Shown: piece after piece, positions 27,922 to 39,476 of the stretch | Layout: each line of letters starts with the position of its first letter | Numbering within the stretch: position 1 is the first letter of the stretch | NCBI RefSeq assembly: GCF_024505185.1 | Contig: NZ_JANIBJ010000020.1 | Location: 1 to 64,000, forward strand | Reading direction: 5' to 3' | DNA from: Methylomonas subterranea | GTDB taxonomy: Bacteria; Pseudomonadota; Gammaproteobacteria; Methylococcales; Methylomonadaceae | Length of the DNA stretch: 64,000 bases | Program-made: the position numbers and the translations under genes | The notes under the pieces: generated by a model | The model's input: the letters and a program-made list of their open reading frames with translations, nothing else | Databases searched by the model: none | Told to the model about the DNA's origin: nothing

Positions 27922-28989
27922 CTAGCCGCTGGTTTGCACAATTTCGCGTAATAAAGCCGTCGCATAGCTGCCGGCCGGCAAACCGAAACGTAGCAGGAGA
28001 CTGTCTTTTTCAAATTGCCAGTTCAGGTCTTCCGGAATCACGCGCAAGGCGCGGCGATCCTGTTCCAGTTCGGCTTTCAGCAGGCCGTCGGCCAAACTCG
28101 GGTAGCGGCTGACTATGCGTTGTTCCAATGCCAATACCTCGCCCCCCGCGGCGCAGATTCCCTTGCCCCATAATGCTCCGGTGGGGTGAGTCTCGCCTTG
28201 CCGCATGCGCTCCATCAGGGTTTGATCGATGCTGGCGGCCACAAACTGGCTGTTACTACCCTGTAACTTGCAGACTTCGCCCGCTAAGCCGCAATTCCAT
28301 GTGCCGGTATATAAGCGCTCGGCCAGTATCTGGTTGAACAAAAACGAGCGGGCGGCGGACAAATAGATTGAGCGTTGTTCGCGTTTGACTCTGTCGCCGG
28401 CAAACATGGCCAGGGCTTTTTCGACGTTGCGGCCCTGGTGGCCGAAGCGCTGCTCGCCGAAATAATTCGGAAAACCTTGGGTTTGAATTTGTCGCAGCTG
28501 TTGCTCGGCCACCTCCCGATTGCCTTGCCAGTTGCGAAGCACTATCTCAAAGCGGTTGCCGGACAAAACGCCACGGCGGAGTTTGCGGGCGTGCCGAATG
28601 ACTTGCAGTATTTTGAGCTGTGTATTTTCCAAGGCCCGCCAATCCGGTTCAGGCTTGCCGGGTAGGGGTTGTTGATCCGGGCCCAGTGCCTGTTTGGGCG
28701 TAGGCAGCCAGACGCTAAACCACTGCCGGGTGCGGCCGTGGCGGTCTTTCAGGCCGGCGTAACCGATGTCGCGCTGCCGGACGCCGGCATGCCTGGCCAG
28801 CAGGCGGGCGACATATTCGGTGTTTTCGCCGATTTTCTCGATGTGCAAAAATACGTGCTCGCCGCTGCCTTCCGGTATGAAGGACAGGATTTCCTCGACC
28901 ACGAAATCCTCTGGCTCGGCTTTAATGTCGCCGGTGGCGACGGGGCCGCCGTAGGCATGCGGCCAAACCGGTATTGAAAAGTCGCTCAC
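27922..28989 (-). CDS. truD: tRNA pseudouridine(13) synthase TruD
   Basis: 355 residues from a GTG at 28989 that overlaps the ispF stop (GTGA). The catalytic aspartate is Asp82 in [16 protein letters not shown], the invariant TruD motif. The [14 protein letters not shown] segment and the TRUD insertion domain are present. It makes pseudouridine 13 in tRNA-Glu. The frame is open far upstream within ispF, but the GTG gives the family's usual length and N-terminus. It is the last gene of the minus-strand block; the common surE-pcm-nlpD-rpoS continuation is absent. Confidence 0.95.
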   Translation of the reverse strand: MSDFSIPVWPHAYGGPVATGDIKAEPEDFVVEEILSFIPEGSGEHVFLHIEKIGENTEYVARLLARHAGVRQRDIGYAGLKDRHGRTRQWFSVWLPTPKQALGPDQQPLPGKPEPDWRALENTQLKILQVIRHARKLRRGVLSGNRFEIVLRNWQGNREVAEQQLRQIQTQGFPNYFGEQRFGHQGRNVEKALAMFAGDRVKREQRSIYLSAARSFLFNQILAERLYTGTWNCGLAGEVCKLQGSNSQFVAASIDQTLMERMRQGETHPTGALWGKGICAAGGEVLALEQRIVSRYPSLADGLLKAELEQDRRALRVIPEDLNWQFEKDSLLLRFGLPAGSYATALLREIVQTSG

Positions 28990-29459
28990 TTTTCGATGAG
29001 TACGACAGCCTGCACCGCTATGCCTTCCTTGCGGCCTTCGAAACCCAGCTTTTCGGTGGTGGTGGCCTTGACGTTGATGAAGTCGATATCGACCTGCAAA
29101 TCGGCGGCGATGTTGGCGCGCATGTCCGGTACGTGCGGCAGCATTTTCGGCGCCTGGGCGATGATGGTGATGTCGGCGTTCACCAGCTTGTAGCCTTTTT
29201 CCTGCACGATTGTATACACATGGCGCAGCAATACCCGGCTGTCGGCGCCCTTGAAGTTGGGGTCGGTGTCCGGAAAGTGTTTGCCGATATCGCCCAAGGC
29301 CGCCGCGCCCAGGATGGCGTCGGCCAGGGCGTGCAACACCACGTCGCCGTCGGAATGGGCTTCCAGGCCTTTTTCGTAAGGAATGGTCACCCCACCCAGA
29401 ATGATGTGGTCGCCGTCGTTGAAACGGTGGACGTCGTAACCTTGGCCGACTCGGATCAT
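28986..29459 (-). CDS. ispF: 2-C-methyl-D-erythritol 2,4-cyclodiphosphate synthase
   Basis: 157 residues. It forms MEcPP in the MEP isoprenoid pathway. The zinc ligands Asp9 and His11 (GYDVHRF) and His43 ([19 protein letters not shown]) are all present, and the [20 protein letters not shown] signature is intact. The start overlaps ispD by 4 bases and the stop overlaps truD, a tightly coupled trio. Confidence 0.98.
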   Translation of the reverse strand: MIRVGQGYDVHRFNDGDHIILGGVTIPYEKGLEAHSDGDVVLHALADAILGAAALGDIGKHFPDTDPNFKGADSRVLLRHVYTIVQEKGYKLVNADITIIAQAPKMLPHVPDMRANIAADLQVDIDFINVKATTTEKLGFEGRKEGIAVQAVVLIEK

Positions 29460-30151
29460 GCTTGTTGCTCCATATAAAATTGCGCCAGGGCCAGATCTTC
29501 CGGGCGGGTGATTTTGATGTTGTCGGGGCGGCCTTCGACGATTTTCGGTTGAAAGCCCAGCAACTCCAGCGCACTGGCTTCGTCGGTAATGGCCGGATTG
29601 CCTTCGGTTTGCTGCAAGGCGTCGCGCAGCATGCCGTATTTGAACATTTGCGGGGTCAGCGCCCGCCAGACGTGCTTGCGGTCTATGGTGGCGGTAATGC
29701 TATTGCCGTCCACGTGTTTCAAGGTGTCGTGCGAGGACAAGGCCAGAATGCCGCCCACTGCGTCGTCTTTTAACGTCTCGATTTGCAGATGAATGTCGTC
29801 GGCTGTCAAACAGGGGCGGGCGGCATCGTGCACCAAAACCCAGTCATCTTCCGCCGCATTGTCTTGCAGGGATTTTAAGGCGGACAGCACCGAGTCCGCG
29901 CGTTCCCTGCCGCCGGGGGCGGTGATGATTTGCGGGTGTCGGGAAATTTCCAGCTCAGGCCAATAGGGATCTTCAAGCGAAATTGCCACCGCCACGGACT
30001 GAAAGGCGCCGGATTGCAATAATCGGCTCAGGGTGTGCTCGATGACGGTTTTGCCGGCCAGCGGCAGGTATTGTTTGGGGCGGTCGGCCTGCATGCGTTT
30101 GCCGACGCCGGCCGCGGGCACCACGGCCCAGCATTTGAATGATTGGTTCAT
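29456..30151 (-). CDS. ispD: 2-C-methyl-D-erythritol 4-phosphate cytidylyltransferase
   Basis: 231 residues. The N-terminal nucleotide-binding loop is [20 protein letters not shown], and [16 protein letters not shown] follows near residue 105. It transfers CMP to MEP in the MEP pathway. It lies 3 bases after ftsB and overlaps ispF by 4. Together with ispF this supplies isoprenoid precursors; ispG is not in the window. Confidence 0.98.
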   Translation of the reverse strand: MNQSFKCWAVVPAAGVGKRMQADRPKQYLPLAGKTVIEHTLSRLLQSGAFQSVAVAISLEDPYWPELEISRHPQIITAPGGRERADSVLSALKSLQDNAAEDDWVLVHDAARPCLTADDIHLQIETLKDDAVGGILALSSHDTLKHVDGNSITATIDRKHVWRALTPQMFKYGMLRDALQQTEGNPAITDEASALELLGFQPKIVEGRPDNIKITRPEDLALAQFYMEQQA

Positions 30152-30154
30152 GCG

Positions 30155-30424
30155 CTATTCAAGCACTTGAAAAAAAGTTTCGTTTTCCTTGATCATGCCC
30201 AGATCGTAGCGGGCGCGTTCTTCTATGGTTTCCAAGCCGCGGCGCAAATCCAGCACCTCGGCATATAGCGCGTCGTTGCGGTCTTTCTTTTCCTGCACTT
30301 CCTTGTTCAACTCATCCAGTTGTTGCCGGTAGGTGTTGATTTGCGAAACGCTGGCATCACCCAGCCACAACCGGTACTGGAAGTGGATAATCAGTGCGAT
30401 GATGAGGATGAGGATGTGTTTAAT
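30155..30424 (-). CDS. ftsB: cell division protein FtsB, apparently with an ATT start
   Basis: 89 residues if translation begins at the ATT at 30424. FtsB is a bitopic divisome protein that pairs with FtsL through a coiled coil. The transmembrane helix (IKHILILIIALIIHFQYRLW), the GDAS segment, a coiled coil (INTYRQQLDELNKEVQEKKD) and the C-terminal EERARYDLGMIKENETFF are all intact. There is no ATG, GTG or TTG in frame at or upstream of the helix. The first canonical start is a TTG at 30370, which would delete the helix. ATT, or the codons GTC or GCC just before it, must therefore be considered. A repeat element begins 19 bases upstream of the ATT. Confidence 0.85.
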   Translation of the reverse strand: MKHILILIIALIIHFQYRLWLGDASVSQINTYRQQLDELNKEVQEKKDRNDALYAEVLDLRRGLETIEERARYDLGMIKENETFFQVLE

Positions 30425-30442
30425 GGCGACTTCTCTAAATGT

Positions 30443-30551
30443 GTAGGTTGGGTTAGTCCGGAGCGTTAGCGAAGGACGTAACCCAACACAACAGTCGACG
30501 TATTGGGTTACGGCTAACGCCTTTTATGCCCTTTTGGGTAAACCCACGCTA
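30443..30551. repeat. REP-like GTAGGTTGGGTTA repeat element
   Basis: The eno-ftsB gap begins with GTAGGTTGGGTTAG (30443-30456). TTGGGTTA at 30448-30455 is inverted as TAACCCAA at 30479-30486, direct again at 30503-30510, and a shorter TGGGT/ACCCA palindrome follows at 30535-30546. GTAGGTTGGGTTAGC-type palindromes ending in GTAACCCAACA are dispersed extragenic repeats in many bacteria. Because it sits next to the ftsB start, it may have displaced the original leader. Confidence 0.6.
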
Positions 30552-30557
30552 CGCTTT

Positions 30558-31871
<1,314 letters not shown>

Positions 31872-32705
31872 TTATAAAGTGGTTTCAATCAAGCTGCCGG
31901 ATTTAACAGTCCGGTCTATGGTTACCAGCATTTCCAGTAATTCTTTCATGCGGTGCAGCGGCCAGGAGTTGGGGCCGTCGCTGAGCGCTTCGTCCGGTTT
32001 CGGGTGCGACTCCATGAACAGGCCGGCGATACCGACCGCCACGGCGGCCCGGGCCAGCACCGGCACATGTTCGCGTTGGCCGCCGGAGCAGTTGCCCTGG
32101 CCGCCCGGCAATTGCACGGAATGGGTGGCGTCGAATACCACCGGGCAACCGGTGTCGCGCATCACCGCCAGCGAGCGCATATCCGAGACTAAATTATTAT
32201 AGCCAAACGATACGCCGCGCTCGCAGACCATGATCTTGTCGTTGCCGGTAGCCTTGGCTTTGGCAACCACATTGCCCATATCCCAGGGCGCCATGAACTG
32301 GCCCTTTTTGATGTTGACCGGAATGCCGTGGGAGGCCACGCTTTGGATGAAATTGGTTTGCCGGCACAGAAAGGCCGGGGTTTGCATCACGTCGACCACG
32401 CTGGCGACTTCCGCCAGAGGAGTGTCTTCGTGCACGTCGGTCAACACCGGCACGCCGATCTGTTGTTTGACCTTTTCCAGAATCCGCAAACCGGTCTCCA
32501 GCCCGAGGCCGCGAAAGCTGCTCATAGACGAGCGATTGGCTTTGTCGAAGGAGGATTTGTAGATAAACGGAATGTTAAGCTGGTCGGCGATTTCCTTTAA
32601 GGTGCCGGCGGTATCCAGCGACATTTGCTCGCTTTCGATCACACAGGTGCCGGCTATAAGAAATAACGGCCGGTCCAGTCCGGCTTCAAAATGACATAAT
32701 TGCAT
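31872..32705 (-). CDS. kdsA: 2-dehydro-3-deoxyphosphooctonate aldolase (KDO-8-P synthase)
   Basis: 277 residues. It condenses arabinose 5-phosphate and PEP to KDO-8-phosphate for lipopolysaccharide. The typical segments [49 protein letters not shown] and [15 protein letters not shown] are present. It lies 12 bases downstream of pyrG and before eno, a conserved gammaproteobacterial order. Confidence 0.98.
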   Translation of the reverse strand: MQLCHFEAGLDRPLFLIAGTCVIESEQMSLDTAGTLKEIADQLNIPFIYKSSFDKANRSSMSSFRGLGLETGLRILEKVKQQIGVPVLTDVHEDTPLAEVASVVDVMQTPAFLCRQTNFIQSVASHGIPVNIKKGQFMAPWDMGNVVAKAKATGNDKIMVCERGVSFGYNNLVSDMRSLAVMRDTGCPVVFDATHSVQLPGGQGNCSGGQREHVPVLARAAVAVGIAGLFMESHPKPDEALSDGPNSWPLHRMKELLEMLVTIDRTVKSGSLIETTL

Positions 32706-32717
32706 GGTTTACCTTGA

Positions 32718-34373
<1,656 letters not shown>

Positions 34374-34467
34374 TTAGCGAATAGCAAGGGGTCGGAAAAG
34401 TCGCCAATTTTAGCAGTTTTGAGTTTGGGATGCCGGTTTAATTCCGAGCGGGAATGGTGCGGCGGTT

Positions 34468-34665
34468 TTATAAATCCTGCCGGACGCCGGCTTGCAGATT
34501 GGGCCAGCGGCTGAAGGCGAACACCCAGATCATGATGATATTGACTACCGGTAGCAGTAGAACCAGGCTCCAGCGTCCATCGAATCCGGCTTTTTGCAGG
34601 ATGCGGTAAGCCAACCACAAGCAAAACAAAATATAAGCGGGCAAGGCAATAAAGAACAATGTCAT
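34468..34665 (-). CDS. small two-helix membrane protein
   Basis: 65 residues with two predicted transmembrane segments (about 2-20 and 33-51) flanking a short loop AYRILQKAGFDGRWSL. It ends in FSRWPNLQAGVRQDL. The KAGF/KAGL-W-L loop and the RWPN tail recur in the next gene, so the two are diverged tandem duplicates. Family and function unknown; similar tiny proteins accompany housekeeping genes in related bacteria. Confidence 0.7.
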   Translation of the reverse strand: MTLFFIALPAYILFCLWLAYRILQKAGFDGRWSLVLLLPVVNIIMIWVFAFSRWPNLQAGVRQDL

Positions 34666-34667
34666 GC

Positions 34668-34850
34668 TTAACGCTCCCGACGGCTATTGGGCCAGCGCTG
34701 GAAACATAGCTGTATGAAGACGGCCAGTAAACCTAATATGGGCACGAATACCAGGGCGGCCCATGACGGATTAAGCCCGGCTTTTTTGTAGATCAGGATA
34801 GTCGGTATCACGATCATCATGCCGATGATAGCGGAATGTAGTAGTTCCAT
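34668..34850 (-). CDS. small two-helix membrane protein, paralogue of its neighbour
   Basis: 60 residues from the ATG at 34850, supported by GGGAG 7 bases upstream; the frame extends ten codons further. Two transmembrane segments (about 4-22 and 31-49) flank YKKAGLNPSWAAL, and the end is CFQRWPNSRRER. It lies 2 bases upstream of the preceding small gene and 33 bases after tilS, suggesting co-transcription with tilS. Function unknown. Confidence 0.7.
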   Translation of the reverse strand: MELLHSAIIGMMIVIPTILIYKKAGLNPSWAALVFVPILGLLAVFIQLCFQRWPNSRRER

Positions 34851-34883
34851 CGCGTAGCTCCCAAGGTTGCCCGCCGACAATCA

Positions 34884-36212
34884 TCACACGCTTTGCGGCG
34901 ACTGCCAAGCGATGCGGTAACAGCCGTCGTCGATTTGTGCCCAGGCCCATTCGTCTATCCATAAACCAGCCACGCCGGCCAGGCGATCGTTCAGGTAAAT
35001 CAGCGGTCTGGCCTGTCTTTCCCAGGGCGGGACTCCGGCTTCCTGAAACAGCTTTTTTAAATCGTGGCGACCGGCCCGGTTCGGTAGCTTGAGTTTTTCC
35101 GCGCCGCCGCGCGGCTTCAAGCTGACCCGGCTGTTGCGCCAAAGCGCTTGGCTGATGCCCGAGTCGGCGGCCGTTAACGATAACATGCCATGGTTGGGCA
35201 GTTGTACCTTGTTGTCGTTGGCCGGCCAAATCAGCTCGTGGGGCAACGCGGTAAAAAGTGTTTCCGGCAGGCAATACAGGGTTTGCCGGTATTTTTTCAA
35301 TACGTGGCTCTGAGTGCATAAATGTGGGTTGGCGTTGCCACCGGTTTGGATGAATTGTTGCTTGATGGCGTTCAGCACAGCCTGGCTGGGCGGTTTTAAA
35401 CCCTGCCGGACCAGCCATTGTCGCAGCAGCCAGTTCAGTTCGGCTGCGTCGACCGTCGGCAGCTTGTCCAAGGCCAAGGCGTTGTGGTCGCCCCCGGCCA
35501 CGTGATCGAGCCGCGCTTCGTAGCGGCGGTTCAACAATGTCGAAGCCTCGCCGCAATGATCCGCGCTACGCGACACGGTTTTATCCAGGGACGGCCAGCG
35601 CTGTTTCAATAAGGGCAACACCTCGTTGCGTAGAAAGTTGCGGTCGAAGTCGTTGCTCAGATTGCTGGGGTCTTCTATCCAATTCAAGCCATGCACGCGC
35701 GCGTATTCGCGGATGGCCGATTTGGCGGTCTGCAGCAAGGGTCTTGCCAGGCTGCCGCCGCCGAAGGGCGTCGCTGGCGGCATGGCCGCCAGCCCTTGAA
35801 TACCGGCACCGCGAAACAGTTGCAGTAGCACGGTTTCCATCTGGTCTTCCCGGTGTTGGGCAAACAGCAATACATCTCCGGGGCGTATCAATTTCCGCAG
35901 GGCCCGGTAGCGGGCCTCGCGGGCGGCGGCTTCAGGACTTTCGCCGCCGGCGGGTTTGGCATCGACTGTCAGACTGACGAAATCGACATCCAATAGCGCG
36001 CACTGCCGTCGGCAATGCTCTGCCCATGCCCATGCCCGCGCCTGCAAGCCGTGATTGACATACACCGCGACAAGATGGGGCCGCAAAACCGCTTGAGTTG
36101 CACACAGATGTAGCAGTACATGCGAGTCTAAACCGCCGCTGTAGGCTATGTAAAACTTTCCACTTGCTGGTGGAATCAGAGCGGCAATGGATTGGTAGTG
36201 AAGTGCGGACAT
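34884..36212 (-). CDS. tilS: tRNA(Ile)-lysidine synthase
   Basis: 442 residues. The N-terminal PP-loop ATPase motif is AYSGGLDSHVLLHL, followed by the RAWAWAEHCRRQCALLDVDF and LFAQHREDQMETVLLQLFRG segments. The C-terminal substrate-binding domains follow. It converts the wobble cytidine of tRNA-Ile(CAU) to lysidine, an essential change. The usual neighbour accA is not present; here tilS is divergent from a hemerythrin gene. Confidence 0.96.
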   Translation of the reverse strand: MSALHYQSIAALIPPASGKFYIAYSGGLDSHVLLHLCATQAVLRPHLVAVYVNHGLQARAWAWAEHCRRQCALLDVDFVSLTVDAKPAGGESPEAAAREARYRALRKLIRPGDVLLFAQHREDQMETVLLQLFRGAGIQGLAAMPPATPFGGGSLARPLLQTAKSAIREYARVHGLNWIEDPSNLSNDFDRNFLRNEVLPLLKQRWPSLDKTVSRSADHCGEASTLLNRRYEARLDHVAGGDHNALALDKLPTVDAAELNWLLRQWLVRQGLKPPSQAVLNAIKQQFIQTGGNANPHLCTQSHVLKKYRQTLYCLPETLFTALPHELIWPANDNKVQLPNHGMLSLTAADSGISQALWRNSRVSLKPRGGAEKLKLPNRAGRHDLKKLFQEAGVPPWERQARPLIYLNDRLAGVAGLWIDEWAWAQIDDGCYRIAWQSPQSV

Positions 36213-36379
36213 GTCGGAAAAATAAAAAAAGCCGGAGCGGGTAAAGCCGCGCCGGATCAGCGGTGATATTATTGGAACAGTTTCAGCAGGATTTATGCGG
36301 TTATTAAATCAATTCGGCCTGATTGTAAAGCGCGGGCCCGACCCAATGGCGGGCAATTCAGATATTGGAAGGTAGGGCA

Positions 36380-36769
36380 ATGAGTAAGTTTACTTGGAAA
36401 GATGAATACAAAACAGGTCATGAAATCATTGATGAGCAGCATCGGAATTTGTTTCAATTGGCCAATCAACTCGCGGATGTAAGCGATCAGGATGAGATTA
36501 CGCGGCTGCTGATGCTTTTTTACCAACATGTCAGGGAGCATTTTCAATATGAAGAACAATACATGAAACAGACTGGTTTTTCCGACTATGCGGCACATGT
36601 GGAAAGTCATAATAAAATGTTGGACAGGCTGATAGACATCAGTAAAAAAGTTCAGACAAAACAATGGGCTATTTCCGAAATACAAAGCTTTGTCGACAGT
36701 TGGGTGTTGGTTCATATCCTGGAAGAGGATATGAAATTCGTTCGCGAACTGAAAGCCGGCAAGGCCTAG
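36380..36769 (+). CDS. bacteriohemerythrin
   Basis: 129 residues, single domain. The diiron ligand pattern is present: HEIIDEQH, HFQYEEQYM, HVESHNKML and the C-terminal HILEEDMKF. These proteins bind O2 reversibly; in methanotrophs a bacteriohemerythrin has been linked to oxygen delivery to particulate methane monooxygenase, and others act in oxygen sensing. ATG at 36380 with GGAAGGTAGGG upstream. The position beside the chemotaxis cluster would also suit an aerotaxis role, which is inference. Confidence 0.92.
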   Translation: MSKFTWKDEYKTGHEIIDEQHRNLFQLANQLADVSDQDEITRLLMLFYQHVREHFQYEEQYMKQTGFSDYAAHVESHNKMLDRLIDISKKVQTKQWAISEIQSFVDSWVLVHILEEDMKFVRELKAGKA

Positions 36770-36829
36770 CTCTTCCCTTTCAGAGTTCGTCGGCACCGCG
36801 CCCGGGCAAGGCGCGCTGCCGTCTCCGGT

Positions 36830-37390
36830 TCAATTGATGAGAGCGGCTTGCTCGCCGGTGTGGCCGGCTTGAGCATCGGCTATCCGGCCCAATTGCGATA
36901 GCTCTTCCAGCGACAAGACCTTGTTGATGGCCAGCAGTATGATGAAAACTTCATCCACCCGCGCCATGGCCCGTATGAAATCCGTGCGTATGTCGGTGCC
37001 GAAATCCGGAGCCGGCTGGATATTGGTCGGCGGGATTTCCAGAATTTCCCGCACTTCATCCACCAGCATGCCGATATGTTGCGTGCCTTCCGCTACCTCC
37101 ACTTCAACCAATACGATGCAACTGCGCTTGCTCACCTCGGCGGGATGGTGTTTAAGTCTGGCGCAAAGATCGATAACCGGCACCACGTTGCCGCGCAGAT
37201 TGATAACGCCGTGGATATAATCGGGCGTTAACGGCACGTGGGTGATATTGGCTATTTCGATGATTTCCTTCACATCGAGTATGCTGACGGCGAAGCTTTC
37301 CTTGTCGACCAAAAAGGTCAAATATTGCCCGACTTGCTCTTGCACGGCCAAGGCATTGCCGGCACTTTCCTTACGAATCAGGTTGCTCAT
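36830..37390 (-). CDS. cheW: chemotaxis coupling protein CheW
   Basis: 186 residues, one CheW (SH3-like) domain: QYLTFLVDKESFAVSILDVK, then VPLTPDYIHGVINLRGNVVP, VIDLCARL and IGMLVDEVREILEI. It bridges receptors to CheA. A C-terminal extension of about 20 residues follows the domain. It is the last gene of the minus-strand chemotaxis run, 18 bases after the receptor gene. Confidence 0.95.
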   Translation of the reverse strand: MSNLIRKESAGNALAVQEQVGQYLTFLVDKESFAVSILDVKEIIEIANITHVPLTPDYIHGVINLRGNVVPVIDLCARLKHHPAEVSKRSCIVLVEVEVAEGTQHIGMLVDEVREILEIPPTNIQPAPDFGTDIRTDFIRAMARVDEVFIILLAINKVLSLEELSQLGRIADAQAGHTGEQAALIN

Positions 37391-37408
37391 GGTCTTGTCC
37401 TCGCGAAT

Positions 37409-39427
37409 TTAGAAGCGCTCGAAGTCGGCATCATCGAAATCCAATGAGTTGCCCATGCTTGCGGCGGAAGTCCTGGGTTTGCTCTGAGCGGCCTTGGCCG
37501 GCGGACGAGGCGAGCGAAAATTGCCGGACCCCGGGTTTTTTGAGTTGCCGGCATCCAGTTTAAAAAAGCCCACCGCATGTTGCAACTGGGTGGCTTGCCC
37601 ATTGAGCTCTTCGGCGGTGGCGGCCAATTCCTCGGCGCTGGCCGCGTTTTGCTGGGTGGCTTTATCCAGTTGCCGCATGGCTTCGTTGATTTGATTGATG
37701 CCGCTGGATTGTTCGATGGAGGCGGCGTTTATCTCCTGCACCAGATCGGCGGTTTTGACGATGTTGGGCACCACGGTGGAAATCAATTGCCCGGCTTTTT
37801 CCGCGATGGCCACGCTGTTGGTAGCCAACTCGTTGATTTCCTCGGCGGTGATCCGGCTGCTTTCCGCCAACTTGCGGACTTCGGCCGCCACCACGGCAAA
37901 ACCCTTGCCGTGCTCGCCGGCGGAAGCCGCCTCAATGGCCGCGTTCAATGACAACAGGTTGGTTTTATAGGCAATGTCCTCGATTTGGCCGATTTTTTTG
38001 GCGATGTGTTTCATGGCCGTTACGGTTTCATTGACCGCTTCGCCGCCGTCGCGGGCCTCACCGGCCGATTTGGTCGCCATTTGCTCGGTCACGTGGGCGT
38101 TTTCGGTATTTTGTTGCACCGACGCATTCAATTGTTCGATGGAGGAAGTGGTTTCCTCCACGCTGGACGCCTGTTCGGTGGCCATCTGGCTCATGGCCTG
38201 GGCGGTTGAACTGACCTGCTGCGAAGCGCTGCTCAGGGTGTCCGAATTGGAACGGACTTGTTCGACCACCCGGCTCAATTGGTCGCGCATACCGATCAAG
38301 GCCTGGGCCAATTGGCCGATTTCATCCTTGCCATGCACGTCCAGCTTCGCCGTCAGATCGCCTTCGGCCAGGGATTTGGCGAATTTAACCCCCAAGGTGA
38401 TCGGTGCCGTGATCAGATTGGCCAGGAAAATGGCAATGATGATACCTAAAATCAAGGCCGCCAAAATGGTGCCGATGATGATTTTGTTGGCTTCGCTCAC
38501 CAGGGTTTCGGCATTTGTCCGGGCCACGCCCAATTGCGCGAAACCCGCCTCTTCGGCGGTCTGAGCCTGTTTGATGACGTTGTCGCCCAACTCCGCCATG
38601 TCTTTCAAGATGAGTTTTAATTCATCGTCGTTTTTGATCCAGGCTTGCGCGGATTGCTGATATTCCCTGGTGGCGCTGCGGGCTTCGCCAATCAGGCGCA
38701 AGGCCTCCTCGGAGCTGACGATCTTTTCCAGGTCATCGTAATTTTTCAACAGCTCGGGCAACCAGATTTGCATTTTGTGCCAAGCGACCCTGTCCTTGTA
38801 ATTCACTTCCTCCTTTTCGGCCCGCATGATCTCCATGGCCTTGACGTAGATTTTGGTTGCGCCGATGTAGCGCTGCACGAAGGCATCCAATTCCTGCGCC
38901 GATGCGCCGCGTTTCATGGCGTCCTGATAAAGTGTCACCTGCCGGTTCAAAAACGCATCGGCGGCATTGGCCACGATACCGCCCTTCAAGGTCATTTCTT
39001 CCACGGCCGCCTTATTGGCTTTTAGCGCCGCCACCCCGGCTCGGTATTTTTCCGCGTATTTCTCGGTACCTTCGCGGGCAGTCTTGGATTGGTTCAACAG
39101 TTCGTTGTTGTTAAATGTCTTGGCAACCTGATCGACTTTATCCAGAAAGCCCAGCAGTTTTGCCACGTTGTCCTCGGCGCGTTGATGAATTTCATCTTTT
39201 TCATATAGCAGGTAGTTTTTCTCCTCCATGATGGTCGAAAGCGCCATCCGCTCTACGCCGGTGGCGTATTCGACCGATTTGCCGTTGTTGTCGGTAATGT
39301 CGAACAAGGCATCCGATACGTTGCCGATGTAAATTCTGGCCAGCAGGCCGAACGCTATGGTGATGGCGACCAGCAGCATCGCCCCCGTCAGAATTTTGGT
39401 TTTGATTTTGTAGTCGTTGATGTTCAT
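37409..39427 (-). CDS. methyl-accepting chemotaxis protein with large periplasmic domain
   Basis: 672 residues. Transmembrane helices lie at about 12-32 and 318-340. Between them is an all-helical periplasmic domain of roughly 285 residues, of the helical bimodular (HBM) type by length and helix pattern. A HAMP domain follows, then the signalling hairpin with the tip [20 protein letters not shown]. After the hairpin comes a Pro/Ser/Lys-rich tail ending DFERF, which could be a CheR-docking pentapeptide of the NWETF kind. It lies between cheA and cheW. Ligand unknown. Confidence 0.93.
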   Translation of the reverse strand: MNINDYKIKTKILTGAMLLVAITIAFGLLARIYIGNVSDALFDITDNNGKSVEYATGVERMALSTIMEEKNYLLYEKDEIHQRAEDNVAKLLGFLDKVDQVAKTFNNNELLNQSKTAREGTEKYAEKYRAGVAALKANKAAVEEMTLKGGIVANAADAFLNRQVTLYQDAMKRGASAQELDAFVQRYIGATKIYVKAMEIMRAEKEEVNYKDRVAWHKMQIWLPELLKNYDDLEKIVSSEEALRLIGEARSATREYQQSAQAWIKNDDELKLILKDMAELGDNVIKQAQTAEEAGFAQLGVARTNAETLVSEANKIIIGTILAALILGIIIAIFLANLITAPITLGVKFAKSLAEGDLTAKLDVHGKDEIGQLAQALIGMRDQLSRVVEQVRSNSDTLSSASQQVSSTAQAMSQMATEQASSVEETTSSIEQLNASVQQNTENAHVTEQMATKSAGEARDGGEAVNETVTAMKHIAKKIGQIEDIAYKTNLLSLNAAIEAASAGEHGKGFAVVAAEVRKLAESSRITAEEINELATNSVAIAEKAGQLISTVVPNIVKTADLVQEINAASIEQSSGINQINEAMRQLDKATQQNAASAEELAATAEELNGQATQLQHAVGFFKLDAGNSKNPGSGNFRSPRPPAKAAQSKPRTSAASMGNSLDFDDADFERF

Positions 39428-39476
39428 GAACTCGTTCCTTTTTTATTTTAATTACGTTGCCTGCGGCAAGCGGATA

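Noticed and set aside
28990-29574. 195-codon upstream extension of the truD frame
   Set aside because: It overlaps the whole of ispF out of frame. The GTG at 28989 gives a TruD of normal length.
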